From positions 96,746 through 160,745 of the forward strand of contig UBXV01000001.1 in NCBI GenBank assembly GCA_900469625.1: 64,000 nucleotides of DNA, read 5' to 3'. Below the pieces are notes generated by a model. It did no database searches and had not been told where the DNA came from. It worked only from the letters and a program-made list of their open reading frames with translations. The DNA is from Hyphomicrobiales bacterium (GTDB lineage: Bacteria; Pseudomonadota; Alphaproteobacteria; Rhizobiales; Rhizobiaceae). Positions 1 to 8,669 of the stretch are shown piece by piece. The first letter of the stretch is position 1, and each line of letters opens with the position of its first letter. Position numbers and translations under genes: made by a program.

Positions 1-25
1 CGCGTTTACGAATGAAGCTCATCAT
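1..25 (-). CDS. ABC transporter permease, N-terminal fragment at the window edge
   Basis: The reverse strand reads MMSFIRKR from position 25 to the window edge, behind a purine-rich ribosome site (GAGGGG at 30-35). Dipeptide ABC permeases of the DppB type usually begin with a similar short basic stretch after MxSFI/MLxFI. The gene lies directly downstream of a dipeptide-type solute-binding gene on the same strand, the usual order for such operons. Only eight residues are visible, so the call rests mainly on context. Confidence 0.5.
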
Positions 26-44
26 TGTGCCCCTCGATTGCAGA

Positions 45-67
45 GGCGGCGGGACTGTCCCGCCGCC
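45..67 (-). terminator. GC-rich hairpin between solute-binding gene and permease
   Basis: GGCGGCGGGA (45-54) and TCCCGCCGCC (58-67) form a perfect 10-bp stem with a 3-nt loop, 46 bp past the stop codon of the solute-binding gene. No T-run follows on the minus strand. It is therefore more likely an mRNA-stabilising or partly terminating intra-operon hairpin, as is common behind highly expressed binding-protein genes, than a full terminator. Confidence 0.5.
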
Positions 68-112
68 TTGATTGCGTCTGTCCCTGGCGGATCTGGTGAC
101 CGCCAGAACGAT

Positions 113-1612
113 TCACTTGATGCCGATCTCCGACAGCTGGAGCATCGAATTGGTGGCCATGGTGGGCTTGTAGTCCAGCCGTTCGGAAACGCGCGAGAAG
201 CCGACCATGTGGAAGAGCAGCACGTCGGCCACCACCTCATCATGCACATAAGCGATGGTTTCTGACCACAGCTTGGCGCGTTCCTCGCCGGTCGCGGCCG
301 AGGCGCGCTTGATCAGATCGTCGACCTTGGGGTCGGAGAAGCCTGACTGTGTGCCCTCGGTTGCGTATTTGAAGAACATCGAGAACGAAGGGTCACCCTT
401 GGAGTTATCGTGCATGGCGGCGACGAGCTGCGGACCGCGTCCTTCCTTGAACGGCTTGGAATAGTAGCCTTCGTGCTCGGCGACCTCGACGAATTTCAGG
501 TCGACCTTGAAGCCGACTTCCTGCAATTGCGCCTGAATGGCTTCCATGATCTCGGTCACGTTGGGGAAGTTGGCCGAGCGTGCGATGATGGTGATCGGTG
601 TCTCGACCTTCACGCCTGCTGCCTTGGCTTCCTCCAGAAGCTTTTTCGCGCCTTCCGGATCAAACGGGAAAACCTTGACATCCGGATTCCAGCCGAGCGT
701 CGGCGGTGGCACGATGGCCGTTGCAAGCAGAGCGCTGTCGGGAACCAGAGTGCCGAGGAAGGCCTGCCGGTCGATCGCCAGGTTGAGGGCGCGGCGGACG
801 CGCACGTCGTTCAGCGGCTCGATATTGTGGTCGATGCGCAGATAGACGGTCTCGCTGTCGAGGTAGGAGAAGTCGGTCTTCGGGTTTGTCGCGTCGAGCT
901 GCGAGATCGAAGGCGAGAGATCTGCCTCGCCGGCCTGAACCATTGCAGCGCGAACGGACGGATCAGCGCGGAACAGATAGGTCGCTTCGGTGACCTGCGG
1001 CTTCTGGCCCCAGTAGTCGTCGCGTTCCGTCAGTACGATCTGCTGGCCCGGCGTCCAGTTTGTCAGCTTGTAGGGGCCGGTACCGATCGGCTCGCGGATG
1101 AACTCCAGCGGGGTTTCCTCGGGAACGATTGTTACCAGAGACATCAACAGGGGCAGGATCGGCTGGACCGGGTCGGCGCTGAAGTCGATGGTGAAATCGT
1201 CGACAACATTCGCAGTAACAGTCATTCCGCCAAAGTAGCGGCGAGACTCACAGGCGTTCTTGTCGCTCATGATGCGGTCAAAACTATGCTTGACGTCCTT
1301 GGCGTCGAAGGTCGTGCCGTCCGAAAATTTCACGCCCTGGCGAAGATGGAAACGCCAGCTGCCGTCTTCGTTCTGTTCCCACTTCTCGGCCAGGCGGGGC
1401 ATGACGCCCTTGCCGCCACGAACGTCGAGCTCGGTCAGGGTTTCGCTGACGTTCTGCATGATGACGCGTCCGATGTTGGAGCGGGTCGCCATGCAGGGCT
1501 CAAGCAGATCGGCCTCTTCCGCAAGCACGATCTTGATCGGCCCCGATGCGGCAAGGACGGGCGAAATGGTGGAGCCCAACAGGAGCGCACCCAGGATAAG
1601 CGTTTTTTTCAT
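113..1612 (-). CDS. ABC transporter substrate-binding protein, dipeptide/nickel type (family 5)
   Basis: This 499-residue protein has the length and architecture of the SBP_bac_5 (DppA/OppA/NikA) family. Residues 1-21 are a Sec signal peptide with a VLA-A cleavage site, so it acts in the periplasm. The N-terminal part shows the family pattern of an LAEEADLLEP opening, TELD and the KFSDGTTFDAKDVKHSFDR segment (about residues 95-115). It presumably delivers a peptide, opine or sugar-acid ligand to the permease at the window edge. The start codon follows a strong AGGAG site, and 27 bp separate it from the upstream DMT gene, so the two are probably co-transcribed. The ligand cannot be read from sequence; the acid-sugar genes across the divergent promoter are only a contextual hint. 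Confidence 0.9.
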   Translation of the reverse strand: MKKTLILGALLLGSTISPVLAASGPIKIVLAEEADLLEPCMATRSNIGRVIMQNVSETLTELDVRGGKGVMPRLAEKWEQNEDGSWRFHLRQGVKFSDGTTFDAKDVKHSFDRIMSDKNACESRRYFGGMTVTANVVDDFTIDFSADPVQPILPLLMSLVTIVPEETPLEFIREPIGTGPYKLTNWTPGQQIVLTERDDYWGQKPQVTEATYLFRADPSVRAAMVQAGEADLSPSISQLDATNPKTDFSYLDSETVYLRIDHNIEPLNDVRVRRALNLAIDRQAFLGTLVPDSALLATAIVPPPTLGWNPDVKVFPFDPEGAKKLLEEAKAAGVKVETPITIIARSANFPNVTEIMEAIQAQLQEVGFKVDLKFVEVAEHEGYYSKPFKEGRGPQLVAAMHDNSKGDPSFSMFFKYATEGTQSGFSDPKVDDLIKRASAATGEERAKLWSETIAYVHDEVVADVLLFHMVGFSRVSERLDYKPTMATNSMLQLSEIGIK

Positions 1613-1639
1613 TGCATTCTCCTCCCTAGAAAGTCTGGT

Positions 1640-2524
1640 TCAGTTCGATTTGGTGTCAGATCCGATCTTGCCGGAACGAGCGGCGATCAACGCCGCACAG
1701 CAGATGAGCGCCCCACCGCCGACGGTGGTCAGGGCGATCGTTTCCCCGAACAGGGCAAAACCGCCAAAGGCAACGAGTGGCAGCCGCAGGAAATCCACCG
1801 GCGCCACGATGGTTGCCGGCGCCAACGAGAAGGCATGCGTCATCAGCGCCATGCAGGCGGTACCGACAACGCCCTGAAGTGCCAGCAGCCCCATTTCCCT
1901 CGGTCCCGGCATGGTGAAGAAGGGCAGGGCGAACAGCAGCGCGATCGGCACGGTCAGAAGAAGGTTCCAGACCACAAGCGTCGACGTGGCGTCGCCTTTT
2001 GACATGGACTTCAGGATCAGCTGGATCGCCGATTGAAGCAACGCACCGGTCAAGGCGAGCAAGATCGCCAGCGTGAAGCCCGTTGCCGAAGGGCCGATCA
2101 CCAGCATGGCGCCGGCGAAACCGAGGGCGACCGCAATGATCATCGCCGGGCCTGGTCGCTCGCCCAATGTCAGCGCCGCACCGAGCACCACGAAGATCGG
2201 AGAGGTGAAGGCGATGGCGGTTACGTCGGCAAGCGGCCCCCAGCTGAAGGCTGCAAACAGCGCGATCATCGCCAGCAGCTTGAATGCGGCGCGCAATGCG
2301 TGCTGGCGCAGCGGATGTGTCGTGCGCAGAACGGATGGGCGCCAGGCGATCCAGGGCAGAAGGATGAGTGCGCCAAAAAACGCCCGGAAAAATCCGATGA
2401 CGAAAGGATGTACCGCACCGCTCAGCGCCCGCACGATCACGGCATCCGCTGCGGCGAGCGTTGCCGCTCCTGCCGCAAAGGCGACGGCCGTCGTAGCCTG
2501 AAGGCGACTGCTGGCGTTGGACAT
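1640..2524 (-). CDS. DMT-family (EamA) membrane transporter
   Basis: The 294-residue product is hydrophobic throughout, with about ten predicted transmembrane segments in two repeated EamA halves (roughly residues 15-140 and 155-285). It has the family hallmarks FFRAFFGALILLPW in the first half and PVDFLRLPLVAFGGFALFGE in the second. Such proteins exchange metabolites or drugs across the inner membrane. The start is set by a GGAGGAG site 5 nt upstream. It is the first gene of the leftward operon with the binding protein and permease, an unusual leader for an ABC cassette. The substrate is unknown. Confidence 0.9.
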   Translation of the reverse strand: MSNASSRLQATTAVAFAAGAATLAAADAVIVRALSGAVHPFVIGFFRAFFGALILLPWIAWRPSVLRTTHPLRQHALRAAFKLLAMIALFAAFSWGPLADVTAIAFTSPIFVVLGAALTLGERPGPAMIIAVALGFAGAMLVIGPSATGFTLAILLALTGALLQSAIQLILKSMSKGDATSTLVVWNLLLTVPIALLFALPFFTMPGPREMGLLALQGVVGTACMALMTHAFSLAPATIVAPVDFLRLPLVAFGGFALFGETIALTTVGGGALICCAALIAARSGKIGSDTKSN

Positions 2525-2760
2525 GAAACTCCTCCGGGCCTGTCATCCTCGATCCAGGCTGGCTCGAACATCCATCTTTTAAAAAAGTTTGTCAAATTAA
2601 TTTATGCTGTAAAAATTATTTGACGACATAGATATTAAAACAACGACATTAAATCAATATGATATGCTTCAATACTGAAGCGAGTCGTTCGATAAATGAA
2701 CATTCTCAAACTTGACAACTTGAAAAAATGAGCGATTTTCGGACGTGACTGGAGGGCCCA
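2525..2760. promoter_or_regulatory. AT-rich divergent promoter region with repeated ACGACAT motifs
   Basis: This stretch between the leftward DMT operon and the rightward sialidase-like operon is far richer in A+T than its surroundings (about 2575-2730). ACGACAT occurs twice in direct orientation (2623-2629 and 2643-2649, 20 bp apart). TTGAC-containing blocks occur at 2618-2627 and 2710-2719, with an inverted one (TTTGTCAAAT) at 2588-2597. These are candidate operator half-sites for the GntR regulator at 6157-6858. No single promoter can be assigned with certainty. Confidence 0.5.
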
Positions 2761-3957
2761 ATGCATCCCGATGAAATCGCTCGCAACATGACCGGCGTGC
2801 TTCAATCCGTGTCCGAAGGGCGCGCTGAGGCCCTGCTGCCTTCACCGATGATCCAGAATCACGCGGCATTCCTGCACTTGCTCGATGATGGCGCCCTGGT
2901 TTGCGCCTGGTTCGGCGGCACGCTTGAGGGAAAGTCGGACATTTCCATTTTCGCGTCGGTGCTGGAGAAAGGCTCGACGACGTGGGGCGCGCCCCAGCGC
3001 CTGAGCAAAGATCCCTCGCATTCGGAGCAGAACCCGGTGCTGTTTTCCGCGCCGGACGGGACGCTCTGGCTGTTTCATACTTCGCAACCGTCCGGCAACC
3101 AGGATGAATGCCGTATTCGCATGGCCGAGGTGGTAAGCGACGCGGCCGATCCGAACCGGCTCGCGACCACGAGAGAACGGTATCTCGATCTGCCACGTGG
3201 ATGTTTCGTCCGCGCGCCCGTCGTCGTTCGCGATGACGGAGCATGGCTGTTGCCAATTTTTCGCTGCGTGCAGCGCCCCGGCCAGAAATGGAACGGCAGC
3301 CACGATACGGCAGCCGTCGGTGTGTCGCTCGATGGTGGCGAGACCTGGCGGCTCGACGACATCGACCAGTCCATCGGCTGCGTGCACATGTCGCCCGTCG
3401 CTCTTGGGCAGGATCGGCTGGCCGCCTTCTTCCGACGTCGGCAGGCCGATTTCGTCTACCGCAGCGACAGCAGCGACGGCGGGCGATCCTGGTCCGTACC
3501 CCATGCAACCGATGTGCCGAACAACAACTCCTCGATTGCCGCCACCCGTCTGCGCGACGGTCGGGTCGCGATGATCTGCAATCCGGTCAATGCGTTGTCG
3601 TCGACCGACCGGCGCGCCTCGCTCTACGACGAACTGGGCGAGGATGACAGCCGGCCCGACGCAGATCCGAGCGGAGGATGCGTTCCGATCTGGGGTGTGC
3701 CGCGCGCGCCTGTGGCGCTCTGCGTCTCCGATGACGAAGGGCGTAGCTTTGCAACCCGTCAACGGATCGAAGATGGCCCGGGCACCTGCCTGTCCAACGA
3801 TTCGACCGACGGCCGCAATCAGGAGTTGTCCTACCCGTGGCTGCTCGAAGGTCCCGACGGCGCGATGCATCTCGCCTACACCTATCATCGGCGTGCGATC
3901 AAATATGTCCGCCTGGCTCCCGGATGGGACAGTGCGGCTCGACGGAGTGTTTCATGA
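2761..3957 (+). CDS. Sialidase-family (BNR/Asp-box) protein, cytoplasmic
   Basis: The 398-residue protein carries three Asp-box-like motifs (S-x-D-x-G-x-x-W/F) near residues 189-196, 236-243 and 323-330. With the C-terminal ELSYP and [12 protein letters not shown] segments, these mark the six-bladed propeller of the BNR/sialidase superfamily. There is no signal peptide, so it should act inside the cell. It overlaps the PdxA-type gene by 4 bp (ATGA), placing it in an acid-sugar operon rather than a sialic-acid one. The start follows GGAGG. A role hydrolysing or isomerising a glycosylated or lactonised precursor of the acid sugar is inference; true sialidase activity is doubtful. Confidence 0.8.
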   Translation: MHPDEIARNMTGVLQSVSEGRAEALLPSPMIQNHAAFLHLLDDGALVCAWFGGTLEGKSDISIFASVLEKGSTTWGAPQRLSKDPSHSEQNPVLFSAPDGTLWLFHTSQPSGNQDECRIRMAEVVSDAADPNRLATTRERYLDLPRGCFVRAPVVVRDDGAWLLPIFRCVQRPGQKWNGSHDTAAVGVSLDGGETWRLDDIDQSIGCVHMSPVALGQDRLAAFFRRRQADFVYRSDSSDGGRSWSVPHATDVPNNNSSIAATRLRDGRVAMICNPVNALSSTDRRASLYDELGEDDSRPDADPSGGCVPIWGVPRAPVALCVSDDEGRSFATRQRIEDGPGTCLSNDSTDGRNQELSYPWLLEGPDGAMHLAYTYHRRAIKYVRLAPGWDSAARRSVS

Positions 3958-4910
3958 GCAATATCATCGGAATAACCATGGGCGACCCATGCGGGGTCGG
4001 CCCGGAGATCGCTGTCCGCGCCCTGGCAGAAATGCCGGTCGAAGAGCGGGACCGGACCCGGATCTACGGCAATCTGGTCACGCTCGAGAAGGCGCGTTCC
4101 GCACTGGATATCGACGTCGATCTGGCGCCGTTCGTGGTCGACCTGCCGATCGAGGGCGCGCCGCTTGCCTGGGGTCAGTTGAGTGCAGTCGCGGGCGACG
4201 CGGCCTTTCGCTTCATCGAGAAGGCGGTGCGGGATGCCGAGGCTGGTGCGATCGGCTGCATCGTCACCGCCCCGATCAACAAGGAAGCGCTGAACCTCGC
4301 CGGCCATCACTATGACGGGCATACCGGCATGCTGCGCAGCCTGACCGGTTCGAAGGCGGCCTATATGCTGCTCGCCTCCGAGCGTCTGAAGGTCATCCAT
4401 GTCTCGACGCATGTCTCGCTGCAGGAGGCGATCAGGCGGGCGACGACCGAACGGGTGCTGGCGACGATCAGGGCCGGCGACGCCCATCTGAAGCGCATCG
4501 GCTATGCCGCACCGAAGATCGCGGTTGCCGGGATCAACCCGCACTGCGGCGAGAACGGCCTGTTTGGCACCGAAGATGACGATCAGATCGCGCCAGCAGT
4601 GGCAGCCGCACGTGCGGAAGGCATCGACGTCCAAGGGCCAATCTCGGCAGACACGGTGTTTTACCGCGCCTATTCCGGCGCATTCGATCTGATCGTCGCC
4701 CAGTATCACGATCAGGGACACATCCCCATCAAGCTCGTCGCCTTCGACACGGCGGTGAACGTCTCGGTGGATCTGCCGATCGATCGCACGTCCGTCGACC
4801 ACGGTACGGCGTTCGACATCGCCGGGAAGGGGATTGCCAACCACGGCAACATGAATTCCGCCATCGCCTACGCGCGCAAGCTCGTGAGCGGCCGCGACAA
4901 GCAAGGATGA
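3954..4910 (+). CDS. pdxA2: PdxA-family 4-phospho-acid dehydrogenase (PdxA2-like)
   Basis: The 318-residue protein has the full PdxA signature: [12 protein letters not shown] at the start, the GHTGM segment, [10 protein letters not shown], the metal-binding [10 protein letters not shown] and [10 protein letters not shown]. PdxA oxidises 4-phosphohydroxy-L-threonine in vitamin B6 synthesis. PdxA2 paralogues next to DUF1537 kinases instead oxidise and decarboxylate a phosphorylated threonate or erythronate to dihydroxyacetone phosphate. The DUF1537 kinase at 6862-7890 makes the catabolic role more likely. The chosen ATG overlaps the upstream stop; a longer in-frame extension upstream lies inside the sialidase-like gene and is not credible. 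Confidence 0.88.
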   Translation: MSNIIGITMGDPCGVGPEIAVRALAEMPVEERDRTRIYGNLVTLEKARSALDIDVDLAPFVVDLPIEGAPLAWGQLSAVAGDAAFRFIEKAVRDAEAGAIGCIVTAPINKEALNLAGHHYDGHTGMLRSLTGSKAAYMLLASERLKVIHVSTHVSLQEAIRRATTERVLATIRAGDAHLKRIGYAAPKIAVAGINPHCGENGLFGTEDDDQIAPAVAAARAEGIDVQGPISADTVFYRAYSGAFDLIVAQYHDQGHIPIKLVAFDTAVNVSVDLPIDRTSVDHGTAFDIAGKGIANHGNMNSAIAYARKLVSGRDKQG

Positions 4911-4917
4911 CCCGGCC

Positions 4918-6036
4918 ATGACCATTGCTCAAATCACCCTTCACCAGCCCCGCCGCCTTGCGGTCGGAGCCGGCCTCATCGGCGAGGTCGGCGCATGGGC
5001 GGCAGATCTGCAGTCCACGCTCGTGATTGCGACGCCGATCACCGCAGGATTTGCCGATCGGCTGAAGCTCTCGGGTCGCGTAACCGTCTTCGACGCAATT
5101 CCGGGCGAACCGGATATCGCGACGCTTGAGGCAGCACTCGCGGCGGCGCGGCAGTGCAAGCCGGACCTGATTGTCGGGCTCGGCGGCGGTTCGGTGCTCG
5201 ACGTGGCAAAGCTCGTTGCCGTGCTTTGGGATTGTGACCAGACGCTCGGCGATGTCGCGGGGCCAAACCGCGTCGCGGGTCGCCGCACGCGGCTGGTTCA
5301 GGTCGCTACAACGGCCGGGACGGGGTCCGAGGCCGGTATTCGCTCATTGATCACCGACCCGGTAAAGGGCAACAAGATCGCAGTGGAAAGCCCGCACATG
5401 ATCGCGGATTTTGCCGTTCTCGATCCCGAGTTGACCTATTCTGTGCCGCCGGCGGTCACGGCGGCGACCGGTGTCGACGCGATGGCGCATTGCGTCGAGG
5501 CCTTTACCAACAGGCGGGCGCATCCGATGATCGACGGTTTCGCGCGCATGGGCTTTCGTCTCGTCGGCAAGTATCTGTCGCGGGCAGTCAGGGACGGCTC
5601 CGATACCGAGGCGCGGGAAGGGCTGATGCTCGCTTCCTACTACGGCGGTATCTGCCTTGGTCCCGTCAACACGGCAGCAGGGCACGCCATTGCCTACCCG
5701 CTGGGCACCCGGCTCGGATTGCCGCACGGGCTTGCCAACGCCATCATCTTTCCACACGTGCTCGCCTTCAACCAGCCGGTTGCGGCCAAGAAGACCGACG
5801 AAGTCGCGCTTGCGCTCGGCTTCGGCGGTGCGCTGTCCGATGCCCAGCTTTTGAGCGCCGCGCAGGGGTTCTGCAGGAGCCTGGGCATCGAGATGTCGCT
5901 TGCCGCTCATGGTGCGGTTGCGGATGACCTGCCCCGTTACGCAAGTGAGGCGCATGCAAACCGCCGCCTGATGGACAACAATCCGGCGGATATGACCGTC
6001 GAGGATGTCCTGTCGGTCTATAAGGCAGCCTTCTAG
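4918..6036 (+). CDS. Iron-containing alcohol dehydrogenase (maleylacetate-reductase-like)
   Basis: This 372-residue protein belongs to the group III Fe-ADH superfamily. It shows the GGGSVLDVAK nucleotide-binding loop, TTAGTGSEA, and the metal-ligand region with D and H residues in MAHCVEAF, NTAAGHAIAYPLG and LPHGLANAIIFPHVL. Members reduce or oxidise short aldehydes, hydroxy acids or maleylacetate using NAD(P). It starts 7 bp after the PdxA-type gene, so it is in the same operon and probably handles an aldehyde or keto-acid step linked to acid-sugar metabolism. The operon ends 28 bp downstream at a strong terminator. The exact substrate is not identifiable. Confidence 0.88.
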   Translation: MTIAQITLHQPRRLAVGAGLIGEVGAWAADLQSTLVIATPITAGFADRLKLSGRVTVFDAIPGEPDIATLEAALAAARQCKPDLIVGLGGGSVLDVAKLVAVLWDCDQTLGDVAGPNRVAGRRTRLVQVATTAGTGSEAGIRSLITDPVKGNKIAVESPHMIADFAVLDPELTYSVPPAVTAATGVDAMAHCVEAFTNRRAHPMIDGFARMGFRLVGKYLSRAVRDGSDTEAREGLMLASYYGGICLGPVNTAAGHAIAYPLGTRLGLPHGLANAIIFPHVLAFNQPVAAKKTDEVALALGFGGALSDAQLLSAAQGFCRSLGIEMSLAAHGAVADDLPRYASEAHANRRLMDNNPADMTVEDVLSVYKAAF

Positions 6037-6063
6037 GCTGGTCCGGCGTTCGCTCTTGCCGGC

Positions 6064-6096
6064 AAAAATGCCTCGGCCATGTGTCGAGGCATTTTT
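6064..6096. terminator. Bidirectional rho-independent terminator
   Basis: AAAAATGCCTCG (6064-6075) and CGAGGCATTTTT (6085-6096) are perfect 12-bp inverted arms around a 9-nt loop. The arms begin with A5 and end with T5, so transcripts from either side gain a GC stem followed by a U tract. It lies between the convergent Fe-ADH (plus) and GntR (minus) genes. Confidence 0.88.
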
Positions 6097-6156
6097 CTTT
6101 GTATGCAGGGTAAACCGCCGCCTCTGGTGGAAATCACGATGTCCAGGTGGGTCGGT

Positions 6157-6858
6157 TTACCTGGTCGCCTGGAAAAGGCGCTCGCGCGAGCCGGTCAGGT
6201 GATCGTGCATCAGTTGCTTTGCTCTCGTGCCGTCGCCGATGGCGATCGCTTCTGCGATCGCCTCATGTTCGGCAAAGACACGGGTGAGGCCGGCGGCCTC
6301 ACGTTTGACCGATGCGCCATGAAATTTCATGCCGACGGCTATATGGTCTTTGAGCGCTTCCATCGCGGTCGAGAAATAGCTGTTCCTGGCGGCACGCGCG
6401 ATCGCGAGATGAAACTGGAAGTCGGCATCCTCCCGGTGCGACTGGCGATTGGTGGCATCCCGCATCAATTCGAGCGCCTGACGAATGGCGCCGAGGCTTG
6501 CGTTATCGTGGCGGGCGGCGGCGGCTGCAGCGGCCGCCGGCTCGACGGTCAGCCGGAACTCGTAGCAATTCAGGAGATCCGCAACATTCTCCAACTGCCC
6601 GAAGCCGAGCGGCTCCTTCATGCCGAGGGCGCGAACGAAGCTGCCAGCGCCCCGGCGCGAATAGATCAATCCCTGGTCACGAAGGCGTTGGAGCGCTTCT
6701 CGGATGACCGGACGTGAAACTTCGAATTCCGCCGATAGTTCGTGCTCTGTCGGCAACCGCTCATCAGGCTGGTATGCGCCGGACTTGATCGCGCGGTGCA
6801 TCCGCTCGAAGGCAAAGTCGGCGAGGCTCTTGCGTGTCGTTCCGTTCTCCAGTCCCAT
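6157..6858 (-). CDS. GntR-family transcriptional regulator, FCD (FadR) type
   Basis: The 233-residue protein has an N-terminal winged helix (about residues 12-75, containing LPTEHELSAEFEVSRPVIREAL) and an all-helical FCD ligand domain. The FCD metal-binding pattern is visible as D-x-x-FH (DADFQFHLAIA) with later histidines in FAEHEAI and MHDH. FCD regulators commonly sense the acid or sugar acid broken down by neighbouring genes. It starts 3 bp after the kinase stop codon, so the two are co-transcribed. It probably represses the kinase and the divergent operons around 2.6 kb. Confidence 0.9.
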   Translation of the reverse strand: MGLENGTTRKSLADFAFERMHRAIKSGAYQPDERLPTEHELSAEFEVSRPVIREALQRLRDQGLIYSRRGAGSFVRALGMKEPLGFGQLENVADLLNCYEFRLTVEPAAAAAAAARHDNASLGAIRQALELMRDATNRQSHREDADFQFHLAIARAARNSYFSTAMEALKDHIAVGMKFHGASVKREAAGLTRVFAEHEAIAEAIAIGDGTRAKQLMHDHLTGSRERLFQATR

Positions 6859-6861
6859 CTG

Positions 6862-7890
6862 TCATCCCATATTGCGGAGAATCCTGTCCGCAATCTCCCT
6901 CAAAGTTCCCGGTTGGCCGAATCCCCCGGACTTGGCAATGATGCAACGGCCGGCCGCGTGGGCCAAGCCCAAGCCGGGCAGGCACTCGCCAACGAGTCTG
7001 AAACGGGTGATCCCCATCTTTTCTAGCACGGCTTCGGCAGTCGCACCGCCGGAAAGCAGCAAGGTGGAAGCGACGTCGGTCAGTGCCGGGCATATGCCTT
7101 CCGCCAAGAGCCGGGATACCTCCTGCGGGTCCGTCGGTGTAGGCCCAGGAACGGCCTGAACCAGAGTTATCGGGCTTTCGGCGGCGGCGGCGCCAGTCAG
7201 TCGCCCGTTTTGTGCCGGCAGGAACCGCGGCCTGTGCGACGCAAGCAGTTCGTCGACCTGGGTGAGTGTGATCGGATCGCGCGAACCGATCACGAAAAGG
7301 CCCGGTCCGTGGGGGATCTCAGCTGCAAGCGGCTTGGCGCCGGCGGTCATCTGGTGCGCGAGGGCTTCCGCAAGCCCGCGCGCGCCCACCAGCACGTCTA
7401 TCCCCCGTTCCTGCGCGGCGTGTAGCCAACGGCTCATGTCTTCGAACGTTGCGACGTCGGGGACGATGGATTGTTCCGCATGCCTGCCGAGCGTCTCGGC
7501 AACCGATATCGGTGTATCGATGCCGAAACCTTCAACGTGGCCGTTCCTCACGATGCGCCCGAAATCCGGAATGGCCGGCGCCATCAGCGCTAAACGAAAG
7601 GGCGTGACATCGAGTTCAGCCGCGATGTGGCCCTTGAGGCGGGAGTCGACCTTCTTGAAAAGACGTGTGCCAGCCGGCAACGCGGCAAGTGCCGCCGCCG
7701 TCGCCATCCTCGCACCGGCAACGTCCCGTTCCCGCGACGCAACGTTGATGGAAATCACCTGCGGCTGCTCGCTCAGGGCTTGGGGGATCGCCCCGATGGC
7801 GAGCGCGATCTCCGTATGAAGGCCTCTGCTGGCAAAGGGTGCGGCTGCATCCAGGGCGCCTGTCAGGTCATCGGCGACAATGGCCAGCAT
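6862..7890 (-). CDS. Four-carbon acid sugar kinase (DUF1537/Pdx-associated kinase)
   Basis: The 342-residue protein opens with IVADDLTGALDAAAPFA, the hallmark of the DUF1537 N-terminal domain. It has the KKVDSRLKGH segment that lines the substrate site and ends with the nucleotide-domain motif IIAKSGGFG. Family members phosphorylate D-threonate, L-threonate, D-erythronate or related acids with ATP. At 342 residues it is shorter than the roughly 420 common in the family, but both conserved ends are present. With the PdxA-type enzyme (3954-4910) it would give acid sugar to 4-phosphate to triose phosphate. Which stereoisomer is used cannot be decided here. Confidence 0.87.
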   Translation of the reverse strand: MLAIVADDLTGALDAAAPFASRGLHTEIALAIGAIPQALSEQPQVISINVASRERDVAGARMATAAALAALPAGTRLFKKVDSRLKGHIAAELDVTPFRLALMAPAIPDFGRIVRNGHVEGFGIDTPISVAETLGRHAEQSIVPDVATFEDMSRWLHAAQERGIDVLVGARGLAEALAHQMTAGAKPLAAEIPHGPGLFVIGSRDPITLTQVDELLASHRPRFLPAQNGRLTGAAAAESPITLVQAVPGPTPTDPQEVSRLLAEGICPALTDVASTLLLSGGATAEAVLEKMGITRFRLVGECLPGLGLAHAAGRCIIAKSGGFGQPGTLREIADRILRNMG

Positions 7891-7990
7891 GAGACGAACT
7901 CCGATAGATTTGTTGTTATCTTTAAATCTTAGGTTTTTGATTGAAATGTCAATACAATTTCATAACTACATAACAAATCAACTGCTGCGG
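7891..7990 (-). promoter_or_regulatory. AT-rich promoter region of the kinase-GntR operon
   Basis: About 90 AT-rich bases lie directly upstream of the kinase start and contrast with the GC-rich sequence on both sides. They include near-repeats around TTTGTTGTTATC and AATGTCAATACAATTT. The latter shares ATGTC with the inverted complement of the ACGACAT motifs at 2623-2649. This is a plausible shared operator region, but no exact consensus could be fixed. Confidence 0.4.
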
Positions 7991-8249
7991 GATGCGCGCG
8001 GCGGGACAATTTTTGAGGTGGGCCCGGAGGCTCCGTCGATTCCGTCCACGATCGGTCGCACGCGCCGGCGATGCGTAAGATGATGCCGAGAGGTCTTTAG
8101 GGTCCAGCCGTCGTCGCAGTGCCCGCGCTATAGGCCATTCATTTCGATCATCGTGGCGTCAGGCCGATGCCATCGGTGATGTGTCTCTTGCGGCGTACGC
8201 CGCCTTCGGGGTGGCACGCGCCATCTCCATCGCCGGGGGCGGCTGTCGA

Positions 8250-8570
8250 TGCCGGCGCGATGAAGGTGAAGCGACCAAGCATTAATCTTTCCCCGATGAG
8301 GCCATCCTTGATCTCAGCGATCGAGGGCAACGGTGTGGTGACGGTCAAGGGCAAGGTTGCCCAGATTTTTGGCGACCATTTCATCCTGATTGTCTCGGAT
8401 GGCAGCGGGCTGATTGCGGCGGGGCCGGGAGGCGAGGGCGGTAAACTCGTCCATCGCACGAAATTTCGACTGTCGTGCAGAACGCCGGTTTTGATCGGCT
8501 GCCGTCGCATTCAAAGGCGCTGCACCGAACGGCTGAACGCGGCGAAACCTGCGCTCCGATGCCTGTTTCG
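8250..8570 (+). pseudogene. Remnant of an OB-fold (DNA-binding-like) protein, frameshifted
   Basis: One forward frame encodes ISAIEGNGVVTVKGKVAQIF and then GDHFILIVSDGSG and GGEGGKLV (about 8310-8455). This is the beta-strand pattern of small rhizobial OB-fold proteins (VTVxGxVxxIFGxxFxLxDGSG). After GGKLV the expected strand continues only in another frame, where STVVQNAGFDRLPSHSKALH resembles the usual TVxGxFDxxxLHAKALH ending. The apparent frameshift and absence of a clean stop indicate a decayed gene. The bases at 7991-8249 before it hold nothing recognisable. Confidence 0.4.
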
Positions 8571-8669
8571 TGCCGTCAATCGAAAGCAAAAAACGTGCTG
8601 CCGCCGGACACTTGCGATATCGCAAGGACATTCGACCATCTGCCCGGCGGCCAGCTTTGCTGGATGTGG

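Noticed and set aside
410..2002. Open forward frame of 530 codons
   Set aside because: It lies antisense to the binding-protein and DMT genes, has an Arg/Asp/Gly-rich shadow composition and no domain. High GC causes such long antisense frames.
3885..4925. Minus-strand frame of 346 codons over the PdxA-type gene
   Set aside because: Mirror frame of a clear PdxA protein; no ribosome site or recognisable motif.
6064..6096. Possible CRISPR-like or regulatory palindrome
   Set aside because: It is a single hairpin with A5/T5 flanks between convergent genes, which is best explained as a terminator. No repeat arrays were found anywhere in the window.
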